A DNA stretch of 64,000 nt from CAVWDI01 sp963753725. Its GTDB lineage: Bacteria > Chloroflexota > Anaerolineae > Anaerolineales > UBA4823. A program made the translations under genes and the position numbers. The notes under the pieces were generated by a model. The model did no database searches. It had not been told where the DNA came from and saw only the letters and a program-made list of their open reading frames with translations. Shown piece by piece: positions 10,270 to 19,318 of this stretch (position 1 is the first letter of the stretch; every line of letters starts with the position of its first letter). Location: NCBI GenBank assembly GCA_963753725.1, contig CAVWDI010000006.1:231647-295646 (forward strand). The letters run 5' to 3'.

Positions 10270-10386
10270 ATCTGGTTCAATATAAATAGCGGATCAGTAC
10301 AGGAACTCACAAACCCGGTGAAGTATACTAGATTTTGGCCTGCTTCTTTTTGATAAAGTTTTTATAAAATCCGCATTGAAAGCAGC

Positions 10387-11235
10387 CTAATGGAGCGCTT
10401 CAGCGGTCATCTTTTCAATTGATCGGTCCCTTTGCGGTTGAGTTTGGAGGTCACGATTACTCACACCTCCAATGACATAAACCATCCAGGCTAAAAATTC
10501 GATATTCCCTTTAGGTCCGGTGAGCGGTGATCGTAAGAGACCTGAGATGTGATACCCGTTTCGATCCGCGAAACCCAGGATGTCCAGTAAAACCCGCTGA
10601 TGTACAGCTGGGTCGCGTATGACACCCTGACCACGGGCGGCTTCCTGGCGTCCAGCTTCGAATTGCGGTTTTATCAAGGCGATAATGTTCCCATTTATAT
10701 CTCCATCCTGGTGGTTTGGACCCACATCCTGTGGATTGAACCAATCCTTGAATACAGGCAGAAGTTTCTTGAGCGAAATAAACGAAGCGTCGACGGTGAT
10801 TATTTCGACAGGTTCAGGTAGGTTCTTCAAGTAACGTGCATTGATCCCTTCCATTGCTACTACGCGCGCATCTTGGCGTAATTTCCAATGTAAGATGCCC
10901 TTACCCACATCGATCGCATAAACTTTTTTGGCGCTGTTCTGTAAAAGACAGTCGGTAAATCCTCCGGTGGATGACCCAACATCCGCGCAAATATTCCCGG
11001 AAATTTCGATGGAAAAACCTTTCAAGGCGGCCGCCAGCTTTTCACCCCCGCGTGAAACGAACTGAGGCATTTCTAATATCTTGATATCCGAATCTGGAGA
11101 TATTTTTGTGCCCGCTTTCAGCATCATTTGATCGTTCACACGCACCTGGCCTGCCATGATCAGCCGCTGTGCCTGATTGCGGCTCTCCACCAGGTTACGC
11201 TCTACTAAAAGAAGGTCCAAACGCTCTTTAGGCAT
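10387..11235 (-). CDS. tlyA: TlyA family rRNA (cytidine-2'-O)-methyltransferase / hemolysin-like
   Basis: 282 residues. An N-terminal S4 RNA-binding domain (residues ~3-60, RLDLLLVERNLVESRNQAQ) is followed by an FtsJ-like methyltransferase domain with motif DVGSSTGGFTDCLL (~83-96), IDVGKGILHW, VDASFISLKKLLP (~145) and LIKPQFEAGR (~188). TlyA enzymes 2'-O-methylate cytidines in 16S and 23S rRNA. The C-terminal ~35 residues, after NIEFLAW, are charged and longer than usual. The gene is divergent from the UbiA-type gene, with ~90 nt between the two starts. Confidence 0.88.
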   Translation of the reverse strand: MPKERLDLLLVERNLVESRNQAQRLIMAGQVRVNDQMMLKAGTKISPDSDIKILEMPQFVSRGGEKLAAALKGFSIEISGNICADVGSSTGGFTDCLLQNSAKKVYAIDVGKGILHWKLRQDARVVAMEGINARYLKNLPEPVEIITVDASFISLKKLLPVFKDWFNPQDVGPNHQDGDINGNIIALIKPQFEAGRQEAARGQGVIRDPAVHQRVLLDILGFADRNGYHISGLLRSPLTGPKGNIEFLAWMVYVIGGVSNRDLQTQPQRDRSIEKMTAEALH

Positions 11236-11325
11236 ATGAATATTTTAGCACGTTCACCCTTTGTAACTCGATGATTTAAAGCGAACCACCTGTTATATCC
11301 ACAACAGATATGCTATCATTGCTTC

Positions 11326-12213
11326 ATGATAATCGAAGGGTTGGCCGCGATTATCCAGACCATGCGCCCCAAACAATGGATTAAAAATGGGGTCATATTT
11401 GCCGCGCTGGTCTTCGACCGCCAGCTCGGTTTTAATAATCTGGCCGTTTTATTCCGGACTTTTGCTGGATTTATTATCTTTTGTCTGCTGTCTGGTGTGG
11501 TATATATCATTAATGACATTGCTGATGTTGAGGCAGACCGCAATCATCCGGATAAAAAGGGCAGACCAATCGCTTCCGGTAGATTACCGGTTTCGGCCGC
11601 ACGCATCGTAACGATTGCGCTTCTGGTCATTATTTTTCCTCTTTCATACCTGTTATCGCCCGCATTTGCGGTTGTTGCATTGGCCTATTTAGTCCTGAAT
11701 CTGGTTTATTCGAAGTGGTTAAAACATATCCCCATAATAGACGTTTTCTCAATCGCGTTAGGGTTTGTGTTGCGGGTATTAGCCGGGGCAACGTTGATCA
11801 CTGTAGCTAGGTTTTCCCCATGGTTGTATGCTGTCACCTCATTAGGCGCGCTGCTGCTTGGATTTGGAAAACGTTACAGCGAGATCTCTTTGTTGGCTGG
11901 AGATGCCCAGGCTCACAGAAAAGTACTGGATGGTTATACTTTACAGCTGCTGGATCAATTTATCACGATTGTGTCTGCCATGACCATAATCGCCTACGGT
12001 CTGTACACCTTTTCGGCGCCCAATTTACCAGATAATAATGTTATGATGCTCACAATCCCTTTTGTTGTGTACGGCATCTTTCGTTATATCTACCTGCTTC
12101 AAGTAGATAAAATTGGAGGCGCTCCAGAAGAGTTGTTCCTGAAAGACAGGCCAATACAGATTGCGGTATTTCTGTGGGGATTATCCATATTGATAATTTT
12201 TTATATCTTTTAG
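11326..12213 (+). CDS. UbiA-family prenyltransferase (decaprenyl-phosphate phosphoribosyltransferase-like)
   Basis: 295 residues, about nine membrane helices. It opens with MRPKQWIKN, and has the first Asp-rich motif NDIADVEADRNHP (~65) followed by KKGRPIASGRL; this exact layout is typical of the branch that transfers phosphoribose from PRPP to a polyprenyl phosphate rather than of quinone or chlorophyll enzymes. The second Asp motif region is around residues 185-200. It is followed by two isoprenoid-precursor kinase genes on the same strand, and its product would feed arabinose- or ribose-type lipid donors. The alternative is a generic UbiA prenyltransferase of quinone synthesis. Confidence 0.8.
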   Translation: MIIEGLAAIIQTMRPKQWIKNGVIFAALVFDRQLGFNNLAVLFRTFAGFIIFCLLSGVVYIINDIADVEADRNHPDKKGRPIASGRLPVSAARIVTIALLVIIFPLSYLLSPAFAVVALAYLVLNLVYSKWLKHIPIIDVFSIALGFVLRVLAGATLITVARFSPWLYAVTSLGALLLGFGKRYSEISLLAGDAQAHRKVLDGYTLQLLDQFITIVSAMTIIAYGLYTFSAPNLPDNNVMMLTIPFVVYGIFRYIYLLQVDKIGGAPEELFLKDRPIQIAVFLWGLSILIIFYIF

Positions 12214-12291
12214 GTAAATATCAAAATTTATTATTCCTTAAACATTTGGTATTAAACCCGAGCTGATAATGCACTTTGAGAAGATTTATAT

Positions 12292-13245
12292 ATGCCAGCA
12301 ATAACTTCAACTGCCCCTGGAAAAATCATCATTTTTGGTGAACATGCCGTTGTTTATGGAAGACCTGCGATTGCGGTACCTGTTAACCAGGTGCGTGCCA
12401 GGGCTGCGATTATGGCTGAACCAAAAAAGCCCACCGGTGAAGTATTCATCGATGCGCCGGATATAAATTTGAAAACAAGCTTCGCAGATCTCCCAGATGA
12501 CCATCCAATTAAACGTGCCATTTTTGGCGTAAAAACCTCTATAGGGATTTCTAGTCTACCTGCTTGTACGGTCAGGATAACATCGACAATACCTGTGTCG
12601 GCTGGAATGGGATCGGGCGCGGCTGTGTCTGTGGCGGTCATCCGGGCTTTTTCGGATTTCCTTGGACACCCATTACCGGATGAAGAGGTATCAAAGCTGG
12701 TATTTGAAGTGGAGAAAATTCATCATGGGACACCCTCTGGAATTGATAATTCGGTCATCACATATGCTCAGCCGGTGTATTACATTCCAGGAGAACCAAT
12801 TGAAACATTATTAATTAACCAGCCGATTACACTGGTTGTTGGCGATACAGGTACTTCCAGTCCTACAACGGATACAGTGGGTGATGTCCGGCGCGCCTGG
12901 GAGGCAGACCAGACCAGATATGAGGGGTATTTCGATCGGATTGCAGATATTTCAAAGAATGCCCGCATTATCATAGAAAGCGGAGATCCGGCGGCGTTAG
13001 GTCCTTTAATGGATTTGAATCACGAACTGCTCAAAGAAGTAGGTGTATCTTCACCAGAGTTAGATTATCTCGTTGAGACAGCCCGCAAGGCAGGCGCTCT
13101 GGGAGCGAAACTATCTGGTGGAGGACGCGGGGGGAATATGATCGCTCTGGTCCCGGAGGAAACGACTTCAATTGTGTCAAATGAGTTGAAGGATGCCGGA
13201 GCGGTAAAAGTAATTACAACACGTATAAGAAATATTGAAAAATAA
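12292..13245 (+). CDS. mvk: Mevalonate kinase
   Basis: 317-residue GHMP kinase that phosphorylates mevalonate with ATP. Motif 1 is APGKIIIFGEHAVVYG (residues ~8-23), with the catalytic-region Glu/His of mevalonate kinases; motif 2 is PVSAGMGSGAAVSVA (~103-117); HHGTPSGIDN (~143-152) carries the catalytic Asp; motif 3 is KLSGGGRGGNMIAL (~268-281). Length is normal for archaeal/bacterial MVK. It lies 78 nt after the UbiA-like gene and 6 nt before the IPK gene, so all three may be co-transcribed. Together with IPK it marks a modified mevalonate pathway. Confidence 0.93.
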   Translation: MPAITSTAPGKIIIFGEHAVVYGRPAIAVPVNQVRARAAIMAEPKKPTGEVFIDAPDINLKTSFADLPDDHPIKRAIFGVKTSIGISSLPACTVRITSTIPVSAGMGSGAAVSVAVIRAFSDFLGHPLPDEEVSKLVFEVEKIHHGTPSGIDNSVITYAQPVYYIPGEPIETLLINQPITLVVGDTGTSSPTTDTVGDVRRAWEADQTRYEGYFDRIADISKNARIIIESGDPAALGPLMDLNHELLKEVGVSSPELDYLVETARKAGALGAKLSGGGRGGNMIALVPEETTSIVSNELKDAGAVKVITTRIRNIEK

Positions 13246-13251
13246 ATAATT

Positions 13252-14070
13252 ATGCTAAGAGAAAGTCCACCTTTCCCCAACCTGATCTTCCTAAAATTAG
13301 GCGGTTCCTTGATCACGGACAAGGGGAAACCCAACACGCCGCAGATTGAGGTCATCACACGCCTTGCTGCTGAACTTTCCTCTTTTATTCGTTCAAACCA
13401 TAAGGCGCAGATAATTTTAGGTCACGGCTCCGGATCGTTTGGTCATGTGCCGGCGAAAGAATTTGGGACTCGCTCTGGTGTGTATGACGAAAAGGGATGG
13501 GATGGTTTTCTTGAGGTATGGAATGCTGCTGCAAAGTTGAATCATATAGTGATCGACTGCTTGGTATCTGCCGGAATGCCTGCACTGGCAGTTCCCCCGT
13601 CTGCGGTTGTTACTGCATCCAATATGAAGGTAGCCCGCTGGGATTTATCACCGATAAAATCTGCGTTGAAAGCAGGTTTGCTTCCGGTGGTTTATGGGGA
13701 TGTCGCCTTCGATGAAGCGTTGGGAGGCACGATTCTTTCCACGGAGGATCTTTTTTACCACCTCGCGCTTCAGTTATCCCCGGAACGTATCTTGCTGGCC
13801 GGAATAGAGCCAGGCGTTTGGGAGGATTATCCTCAGCGCAGTCGAATCATTAGTGAAATTACCCCATCAAATTATGATTGTTATTTTACTGCTTTGAAAG
13901 GATCACAAGTGGTTGATGTTACTGGAGGGATGGCCAGCAAAGTTACCCAGAATTTGGAATTAATTAAAGAAGTGCCAGGATTAGAGGTAGTGATTTTTTC
14001 TGGATCACAACCAGGAATCCTGACAAAGGTATTAATGGGTACGGCAATCGGTACTATGGTCAAACTTTAG
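13252..14070 (+). CDS. Isopentenyl phosphate kinase
   Basis: 272-residue amino-acid-kinase fold enzyme. It has FLKLGGSLITDK (residues ~9-20) for ATP phosphate binding, the glycine-rich ILGHGSGSFGH (~53-63) whose last His is the hallmark of IPK and binds the substrate phosphate, and DVTGGMASKV (~222). IPK converts isopentenyl phosphate to isopentenyl diphosphate in the alternative mevalonate route described in archaea and Chloroflexi. The start is 6 nt after mevalonate kinase. The phosphomevalonate decarboxylase that would link the two is not in the window. Confidence 0.9.
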   Translation: MLRESPPFPNLIFLKLGGSLITDKGKPNTPQIEVITRLAAELSSFIRSNHKAQIILGHGSGSFGHVPAKEFGTRSGVYDEKGWDGFLEVWNAAAKLNHIVIDCLVSAGMPALAVPPSAVVTASNMKVARWDLSPIKSALKAGLLPVVYGDVAFDEALGGTILSTEDLFYHLALQLSPERILLAGIEPGVWEDYPQRSRIISEITPSNYDCYFTALKGSQVVDVTGGMASKVTQNLELIKEVPGLEVVIFSGSQPGILTKVLMGTAIGTMVKL

Positions 14071-14080
14071 TGCGGGTTGT

Positions 14081-14109
14081 ATATTATCAAATTCAATTTT
14101 GAATAATAT
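14081..14109. terminator. Hairpin between convergent genes, possible bidirectional terminator
   Basis: An AT-rich inverted repeat (ATATTAT at 14081 paired with ATAATAT ending 14109, with partial pairing of the inner CAAA/TTTG) sits between the convergent IPK and lipoprotein genes, 10 nt after the IPK stop. It has T/A-rich flanks on both sides. Placement and shape suit a two-way terminator, but the stem is weak. Confidence 0.4.
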
Positions 14110-14112
14110 TAC

Positions 14113-14979
14113 TTATTGCGATGCCGGTGGTGGTTCTGAAATCTCAAAATAATCGAAATGGGAAACGAGATTCTTTGAAGGTTTCATATTTACCGATAGA
14201 CTGTTGGTTGTACCGAGCCCAATCACCTCAAATTCAAAAGAATTTTCAATTTGCGCGATGCGGTACCACTCATCGGGTTTTGTCGCGAAATATCCTGTTA
14301 TTGTGCCGCCCTCCCTCACCAATCTTAAATAGATATCCGTATCTTGCTGATTCCTTGGAAGCATATAAGTATCTCCCAAAGGATTCGTACTTACTTTTGT
14401 TTCCATAAAAAACCCGGTTCCGAATGATGGGAAACAAGGACCGCAGTAACCAACATTCAGCAGCACAAAATTAGCATCATCTTCGAACAAATAAATGTTC
14501 GCTTGTTGAAAATTTTCGTCCGGTTCGGCTAGGATGTGTGCTGTAATAACAAAATCACCCTCAGGGATAGCGCGCACCAGCGAATTGATTTGATAGCCAT
14601 TTTTGAATATTGATGGATTGTCGGTGATTATTTGCAGGAATTTACCTTTTTCATTCTCAACAAAGGACCATTTTTGGGGATCTTCATCTTTCCACTCCCA
14701 GCCTGGTTGAAAATAACCTTCAAAATCGTCTCGGAATATTATCCCTTCAGGCAGCGGAGTTAGTGTGGGGGTTGCATTTGTTTCCAGATCAGGGGTGCTG
14801 GTCGGTTTTGTTGTCTTGGTAGGTTCTGTTGTGTCGGTCGGCAGAGGCGTATCAGTTGCTTCAGCTGACATCGAAAGAAGCTCCTTTGAAGGCGTTATAG
14901 TAGCCTCTGGAGTCCCGAACCATGAACATGCACTCAACAATAAGAGAAAACAAATACAGGGGATGAATACCTTACTCAA
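14113..14979 (-). CDS. Lipoprotein with Thr/Pro-rich linker and concanavalin-like beta domain
   Basis: 288 residues. A signal sequence ends in the lipobox LLSAC (Cys ~17), then a low-complexity Thr/Pro/Glu linker (~25-75), then a beta-rich domain starting IIFRDDFEGYFQPGW. The domain resembles DUF1349/LamG-like jelly-roll folds that bind carbohydrate or act as ligand domains; no catalytic residue is evident. A pair of cysteines in VGYCGPCF may form a disulfide. The protein at 53215-54066 in this window is a clear paralogue with the same order of parts. Probably anchored on the outer face of the membrane. Ligand unknown. Confidence 0.72.
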   Translation of the reverse strand: MSKVFIPCICFLLLLSACSWFGTPEATITPSKELLSMSAEATDTPLPTDTTEPTKTTKPTSTPDLETNATPTLTPLPEGIIFRDDFEGYFQPGWEWKDEDPQKWSFVENEKGKFLQIITDNPSIFKNGYQINSLVRAIPEGDFVITAHILAEPDENFQQANIYLFEDDANFVLLNVGYCGPCFPSFGTGFFMETKVSTNPLGDTYMLPRNQQDTDIYLRLVREGGTITGYFATKPDEWYRIAQIENSFEFEVIGLGTTNSLSVNMKPSKNLVSHFDYFEISEPPPASQ

Positions 14980-14992
14980 TGTTATTTCTCCT

Positions 14993-16105
14993 TTATAACA
15001 GTGTATCTATCGGTGTGTAATCCATGCCAAAAGCGTCAGCCACACCCGTATAGGTAACTTTACCATTAACCACATTGGCTCCCCATTTAATCTCCGGGTT
15101 TTCCTGCATGGCTTTTTTCCATCCCTTGTTCGCGATTTCCACTGCATAAGGTAAAGTCGCATTGGTTAAAGCGACTGTGGAGGTTTTAGGTACAGCGCCC
15201 GGCATATTTGCTACACAATAGTGTACTACACCATCCACGACGTAGATGGGATCGTCATGCGTGGTTGCTTTGGTGGTTTCAAAGCATCCACCCTGGTCGA
15301 CAGAAACATCAACCAGCACACTTCCTGGCCGCATGGTTTTAAGCATTTCGCGTGAGATCAAGCGCGGCGCTTTGGCACCCGGTATCAATACCGCGCCAAC
15401 GGTTAAATCCGCAAATTGCACGAGCCTGCGTATTTGAGCCGGTGTGGACATAATCGGAAAGCAGTTACTGGGCATCACATCGCTCAGATAACGCAGCCGG
15501 TCCAGGTCCGTATCCAGGATATACACTTTTGCGCCTAAACCGCAGGCTACCTTAGCGGCGTTTATCCCAACAACTCCACCGCCGAGGATTAACACGTTAC
15601 CAGGATCGACGCCGGGAACACCGCTCAGCAATACCCCGTGCCCCCCTTGGGTCATTTCCAGATATTTTGTGCCTTGTTGGATGGCCATCTTGCCCGCTAC
15701 TTCACTCATTGGGGTCAGCAAGGGCAGTGAACCATCTTCTTTTTGAATTGTTTCATAAGCGATATTTACTGATCCGCTTTTTATCAGGACATTTGTTAGT
15801 GTTTCGGCTGCTGCCAGGTGCAGGTAGGTGAAAACAATTTGACCTTCACGTATTAAATCGTATTCTGGCGGCAGGGGTTCCTTTACATGCATTACCATAT
15901 CGGCACGGTCGAATATCTCTTTAGGTGTACTTACGATTTCTGCGCCATGGTCTATATATGCTTCGTCGCTGAATCCACTTCCTATGCCTGCGCTTCCCTC
16001 CACTAATAATGTGTGACCATTTTCTTTCATGATCTCCACACCTGCAGGCGTCATCGAAACACGATTTTCTTCAGCTTTGATTTCTTTGAGTATACCGACG
16101 ATCAT
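14993..16105 (-). CDS. ald: Alanine dehydrogenase
   Basis: 370 residues, the usual length. It catalyses reversible NAD-dependent deamination of alanine to pyruvate. Seen are Arg in KAEENRVSMTP (~15), the substrate Lys in VMHVKEPLPPEY (~74), the catalytic His in YLHLAAAETL (~95), the NAD-binding glycine loop ILGGGVVGINAA (~173-184), and DVSVDQGGCFETT (~268) with the catalytic Asp. The gene stands alone: upstream is an Fpg-type gene on the same strand with ~85 nt between, downstream the lipoprotein gene 13 nt away. A Shine-Dalgarno-like GGAGG precedes the ATG. Confidence 0.95.
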   Translation of the reverse strand: MIVGILKEIKAEENRVSMTPAGVEIMKENGHTLLVEGSAGIGSGFSDEAYIDHGAEIVSTPKEIFDRADMVMHVKEPLPPEYDLIREGQIVFTYLHLAAAETLTNVLIKSGSVNIAYETIQKEDGSLPLLTPMSEVAGKMAIQQGTKYLEMTQGGHGVLLSGVPGVDPGNVLILGGGVVGINAAKVACGLGAKVYILDTDLDRLRYLSDVMPSNCFPIMSTPAQIRRLVQFADLTVGAVLIPGAKAPRLISREMLKTMRPGSVLVDVSVDQGGCFETTKATTHDDPIYVVDGVVHYCVANMPGAVPKTSTVALTNATLPYAVEIANKGWKKAMQENPEIKWGANVVNGKVTYTGVADAFGMDYTPIDTLL

Positions 16106-16190
16106 TTACGTCCTCCGTAGAATATTGATGTGAATGGATATATATGGATAGGAATGTATTTGTAATTATAATCTTTAATTTGAAAAATCT

Positions 16191-16997
16191 TTATACTATT
16201 TGGCATTCGGGACAAATAAAACTTTGCGTGCTGCCAGTTTTAATCTTCTGTATTTCCGTACCGCATCTTGGACACGGCTGCCCTTCTTTATACCCAATTT
16301 TAATATCTTCCATCGTGAAACCGCCACCTTCACCGTAGATATTTAACTCGTAAAAAGCGCCGCCTTTATCCAGACTGGGCTGTAATCCATCATGGATGGC
16401 TTGAGCCAGCCGAAGTATATCTTCTTCGTTCATTGTGTCGATTGTCTGGTCGGGGTGAAGCTCAGCGAACCATAGAATGTCATGAACATAAGCATTCCCA
16501 ATACCTGCGATTTTAGATTGGTCGAGCAAAAAAGATTTTATCCGGCTGCGTTTACCTTGCATACATGCATTCAATTCAGAACCAGAGATTTCCAGCGCAT
16601 TCGGTCCCAATTTTGCCGTCATCTTATGCTGGGAAAGATTATCAATATGGACGAAATGAGCATAACCGAACCACCAGAAGTTTATCGCCAGGCATCTGTG
16701 GTCATCAAAATCAAATACCAGACGGTATTTTTCAGGTAAGGTTTGGCGGGTTACCAGCAGAATTTCGCCTCCCATTCCAAGATTTTGCAGCAGCCAGCCC
16801 TTTGTGGTTTTAATAAATATCCATTTTCCGTGTGGTTCTATGTTACGAATGACTGCACCGCTCAGATTAGAAATAAAATCCTTTTCATCAATATTGAGTG
16901 ATTTAGGCTGCAGCACTTCCACGCCTGTAATGGTGCGGCCAACCAATTCTGGTTTTAACTCTTTTGCTCTGGAAAAGATTTCAGGAAGTTCTGGCAT
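16191..16997 (-). CDS. Fpg/Nei family DNA glycosylase
   Basis: 268-residue base-excision repair enzyme. It starts MPELPEI, where the Pro after the removed Met is the catalytic nucleophile and the Glu next to it is the general acid. The helix-two-turns-helix region includes LLDQSKIAGIGNAYVHDIL (~155-175), and the C-terminus has a CPRC...CPEC zinc finger ending in QIV. I chose the ATG at 16997, not the one at 17009, because the family needs Pro at position 2 and a GGAGGG box lies 5 nt upstream. The sequence after PELPEI diverges from the ETxRR of classical MutM, so substrate range (Fpg or Nei-like) is open. Confidence 0.88.
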   Translation of the reverse strand: MPELPEIFSRAKELKPELVGRTITGVEVLQPKSLNIDEKDFISNLSGAVIRNIEPHGKWIFIKTTKGWLLQNLGMGGEILLVTRQTLPEKYRLVFDFDDHRCLAINFWWFGYAHFVHIDNLSQHKMTAKLGPNALEISGSELNACMQGKRSRIKSFLLDQSKIAGIGNAYVHDILWFAELHPDQTIDTMNEEDILRLAQAIHDGLQPSLDKGGAFYELNIYGEGGGFTMEDIKIGYKEGQPCPRCGTEIQKIKTGSTQSFICPECQIV

Positions 16998-17079
16998 ATA
17001 ACCCTCCACAATTTAGCTTTGTAATTATTTTCTGTAACTACACGGAGTTGTCTATAAAGGTTGTTTTCTTAAAATAGGT

Positions 17080-17102
17080 AAGACAAGATGCTATCTTGTC
17101 TT
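17080..17102. repeat. Perfect 10-bp inverted repeat with 3-nt loop
   Basis: AAGACAAGAT at 17080-17089 is followed by GCT and its exact complement ATCTTGTCTT at 17093-17102. It lies in the ~180-nt gap between the Fpg-type gene and the cupin gene, both on the minus strand. No run of T follows closely on either strand, so a standard terminator is doubtful. It could be a transcript-end hairpin for the cupin gene or a small repeat. Confidence 0.5.
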
Positions 17103-17178
17103 GGACAAATTGCCTCAAAGAGACGCTACTCGGCCAATTTGTTCAACAAAGTGTAGCCATATCAGCTCAATGTTTGAT

Positions 17179-17537
17179 TTAAATATGCTCAATGTCTTCC
17201 TGGGTTCTTTCATCTACTACATTACCAGTATTGAGCGTTGATTGCGGTTCAAACATTAAAATCCATGTTTCTTCGTCGGCGATAGGTTTATGCTCCACCC
17301 CGCGTGGAACAATATAAAATTCACCCTCATTAATCGGATATCCTCGCCGCGCAGCTTTATTTGCATGCAGCCTCTCACGACCAGAAAAAACTCATCTTCC
17401 AGTTCGTGTTTATGCCAGATAAACTCACCCTTGATCCTGGCGATTTTAACTACCTGTCCATTCAGTTCTCCTATGATCTTTGGGTTCCAGTGTTCTTTGA
17501 AGCTCGAAAACTTCTTTTCTAAATTTACTACTGGCAT
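17179..17537 (-). CDS. Small cupin-domain protein, interrupted by one frameshift
   Basis: A single-domain cupin of about 119 residues if one base is restored. The first frame gives IWHKHELEDEFFLVVRG (metal-ligand HxH and E), then breaks after LRGEDIRL; the next frame continues at once with EGEFYIVPRGVEHKP and ends DIEHI, as expected for the second cupin motif with its His. Restoring one A/T at about 17330-17333 (ATTAAT to ATTTAAT) joins the two. Function is not known for these small cupins; they bind a metal and often a sugar or amino-acid derivative. The lesion is in a short homopolymer and could be a consensus error. Confidence 0.75.
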
Positions 17538-17575
17538 TTGTTATCCTTTATCCTTCTTTAAAAGTAAGGGGAACT

Positions 17576-18490
17576 TCATTCGAACAGTCCATCCACACTC
17601 AAATATCGTTGTCCTGTGTCGGCGAATATGCCTACAATCATGCTGCCTGCATGTTCACTTTGTTTGGCAATCTCGAGCGCTGCGTGCGCAACCGCGCCTG
17701 AAGAGATGCCAACCAATATTCCTTCACTTCTGGCGATCTCCCGGCATTTATCAAAAGCTTCAGATTCGCTCACTAAAAAAAATTCATCAATATAATCGAG
17801 GTCCAATGTGTTGGGGGTAAAGCCCGGCGCGGTCCCCATCATACGGTGTGGATGAAATATACCTTGGGATATATAGGGGGATTCTTGAGGTTCAACGGCA
17901 ACCAATTTGACCTCTGGTTTACGTTCCTTTAAATATTTTCCGGCTCCGCAGATTGTGCCTCCGGTGCCCAAACCTGCAACCAAGACATCGATCTTGCCAT
18001 CTGTATCCTCCCAGATTTCAGGACCTGTGGAAAGGTAGTGCGATTTCGGATTGGAAAGGTTTGTGTGCTGACCGACATAAAAATATTCGGGATGCACCTC
18101 CAAAATTTCACCCATCACCCGTCTGGCTCCACGCGTCCCCTCGGAAGCGGGCGTCAGTATTATTTCTGCGCCCAGAGCTTTTAATATATTCCTGCGTTCC
18201 AAGCTCTGGATCTCAGACATTACCAATATCGCTTTGTACTTTTTTATGGCTGCGATATAAGCCACCGCAATACCTGTGTTGCCGCTGGTCGTCTCAATTA
18301 ATGTATCCCCGGGAGAGATTTGCCCGACCCGCTCTGCATCCAGAATGATCTGCAGAATAGGACGGTCTTTTAGACTCATGGGATTCATAAATTCGCACTT
18401 CGCATAGATTTCCCAATCCCTGGCGAATCGACCTAATCTAAGCAGAGGAGTGTTCCCTATCAGCTGTGTGAGATCATGGTAAATTGCCAT
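17576..18490 (-). CDS. Cysteine synthase (O-acetylserine sulfhydrylase) family, PLP enzyme
   Basis: 304 residues of the CysK/CysM fold. The N-terminal LIGNTPLLRLG is followed by NPMSLKDRP (~36-44) with the PLP-forming Lys, and TTSGNTGIAVAY (~65-76), the substrate loop. GLGTGGTICGAGKYL (~170-184) binds the PLP phosphate. Members make cysteine from O-acetylserine and sulfide; some relatives make cystathionine or use O-phosphoserine. The PMSLKDR form differs from the common GGSVKDR, so the exact acceptor is uncertain. It starts 12 nt after the SDR gene stop, suggesting one transcript. Confidence 0.87.
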   Translation of the reverse strand: MAIYHDLTQLIGNTPLLRLGRFARDWEIYAKCEFMNPMSLKDRPILQIILDAERVGQISPGDTLIETTSGNTGIAVAYIAAIKKYKAILVMSEIQSLERRNILKALGAEIILTPASEGTRGARRVMGEILEVHPEYFYVGQHTNLSNPKSHYLSTGPEIWEDTDGKIDVLVAGLGTGGTICGAGKYLKERKPEVKLVAVEPQESPYISQGIFHPHRMMGTAPGFTPNTLDLDYIDEFFLVSESEAFDKCREIARSEGILVGISSGAVAHAALEIAKQSEHAGSMIVGIFADTGQRYLSVDGLFE

Positions 18491-18502
18491 CGATCCTTAC
18501 CC

Positions 18503-19255
18503 TCAGCGGCTTGCCAACCCACCTGCAGTTTCACCGCCATCGATCACATAAGTCTGCCCGGTGATATAGGCGGCTTCATCTGAGGCCAGAAAGGCAAACA
18601 GTGATGCGATTTCCTGCGGGGCAGCGTGTCTTTTTAAGGGAATTTTTGAATTTACGGCATTCATCATTTCTGGAGTGTATTCAGCTTCCTGCATGGGTGT
18701 CAAAACGTAACCTGGACATACTGCCACCACGCGCACATGCGGCGCCAGCTCAAGCGCCATGGATCGGGTTAGCTCGATCACACCTGCTTTTGAAGCGTTG
18801 TAGTCCGCGTAGTTTGGGTAGCCCAGCAGACCATTTGTGGATGCCATGTTTATGATAACGCCCGCGCCTGCCGCTGTCATGCGTTTGGCTGCTTGTTGGG
18901 CGACATAAAATACCCCATTCAAATTGATATCGATCACCCGCTGCCATTCATCCGGAGTAATATCTAAAAACGTATGGCGCAAGCTGATGCCGGCATTGTT
19001 CACCAATACATCCAGCCCACCCCACAGGTGGTCAAGCTGCTCGAATGCCCTTTGGACTTCATCAGGCTTGGAAACATCAGCGGCGCTGATCGCTTCAAGT
19101 TCAGGCATTTCCTCAAATATTTTTTGATTTGCTACTGGATCGACATCCAGAACGACTACGCGTGATCCTTCATCGACAAATCGTTTCACGGCAGCCGCGC
19201 CAATGCCGCTGGCGCCGCCGGTAATGAGCACTCGTTTGTCTTTCAGACCTTGCAT
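18503..19255 (-). CDS. SDR family NAD(P)-dependent oxidoreductase
   Basis: 250-residue classical short-chain dehydrogenase. Cofactor motif TGGASGIGAAAV is at ~12-23, an acidic VVVLDVD after strand 2 suggests NAD preference, NNAG is at ~88, the catalytic Ser lies in NMASTNG (~140), and YNASKAG gives the Tyr-x3-Lys pair (~155-159). The C-terminal ITGQTYVIDGGETA is typical of the family. Substrate unknown; glucose-type or 3-oxoacyl substrates are possible. Neighbours are a cysteine synthase (12 nt) and an alpha/beta hydrolase (64 nt). Confidence 0.88.
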   Translation of the reverse strand: MQGLKDKRVLITGGASGIGAAAVKRFVDEGSRVVVLDVDPVANQKIFEEMPELEAISAADVSKPDEVQRAFEQLDHLWGGLDVLVNNAGISLRHTFLDITPDEWQRVIDINLNGVFYVAQQAAKRMTAAGAGVIINMASTNGLLGYPNYADYNASKAGVIELTRSMALELAPHVRVVAVCPGYVLTPMQEAEYTPEMMNAVNSKIPLKRHAAPQEIASLFAFLASDEAAYITGQTYVIDGGETAGGLASR

Positions 19256-19318
19256 CTGGTTCGCCTCCGTTTTGATCGAGATAGATAATTATTTAAATCC
19301 CCGTTGGAAGAGTTTTAG

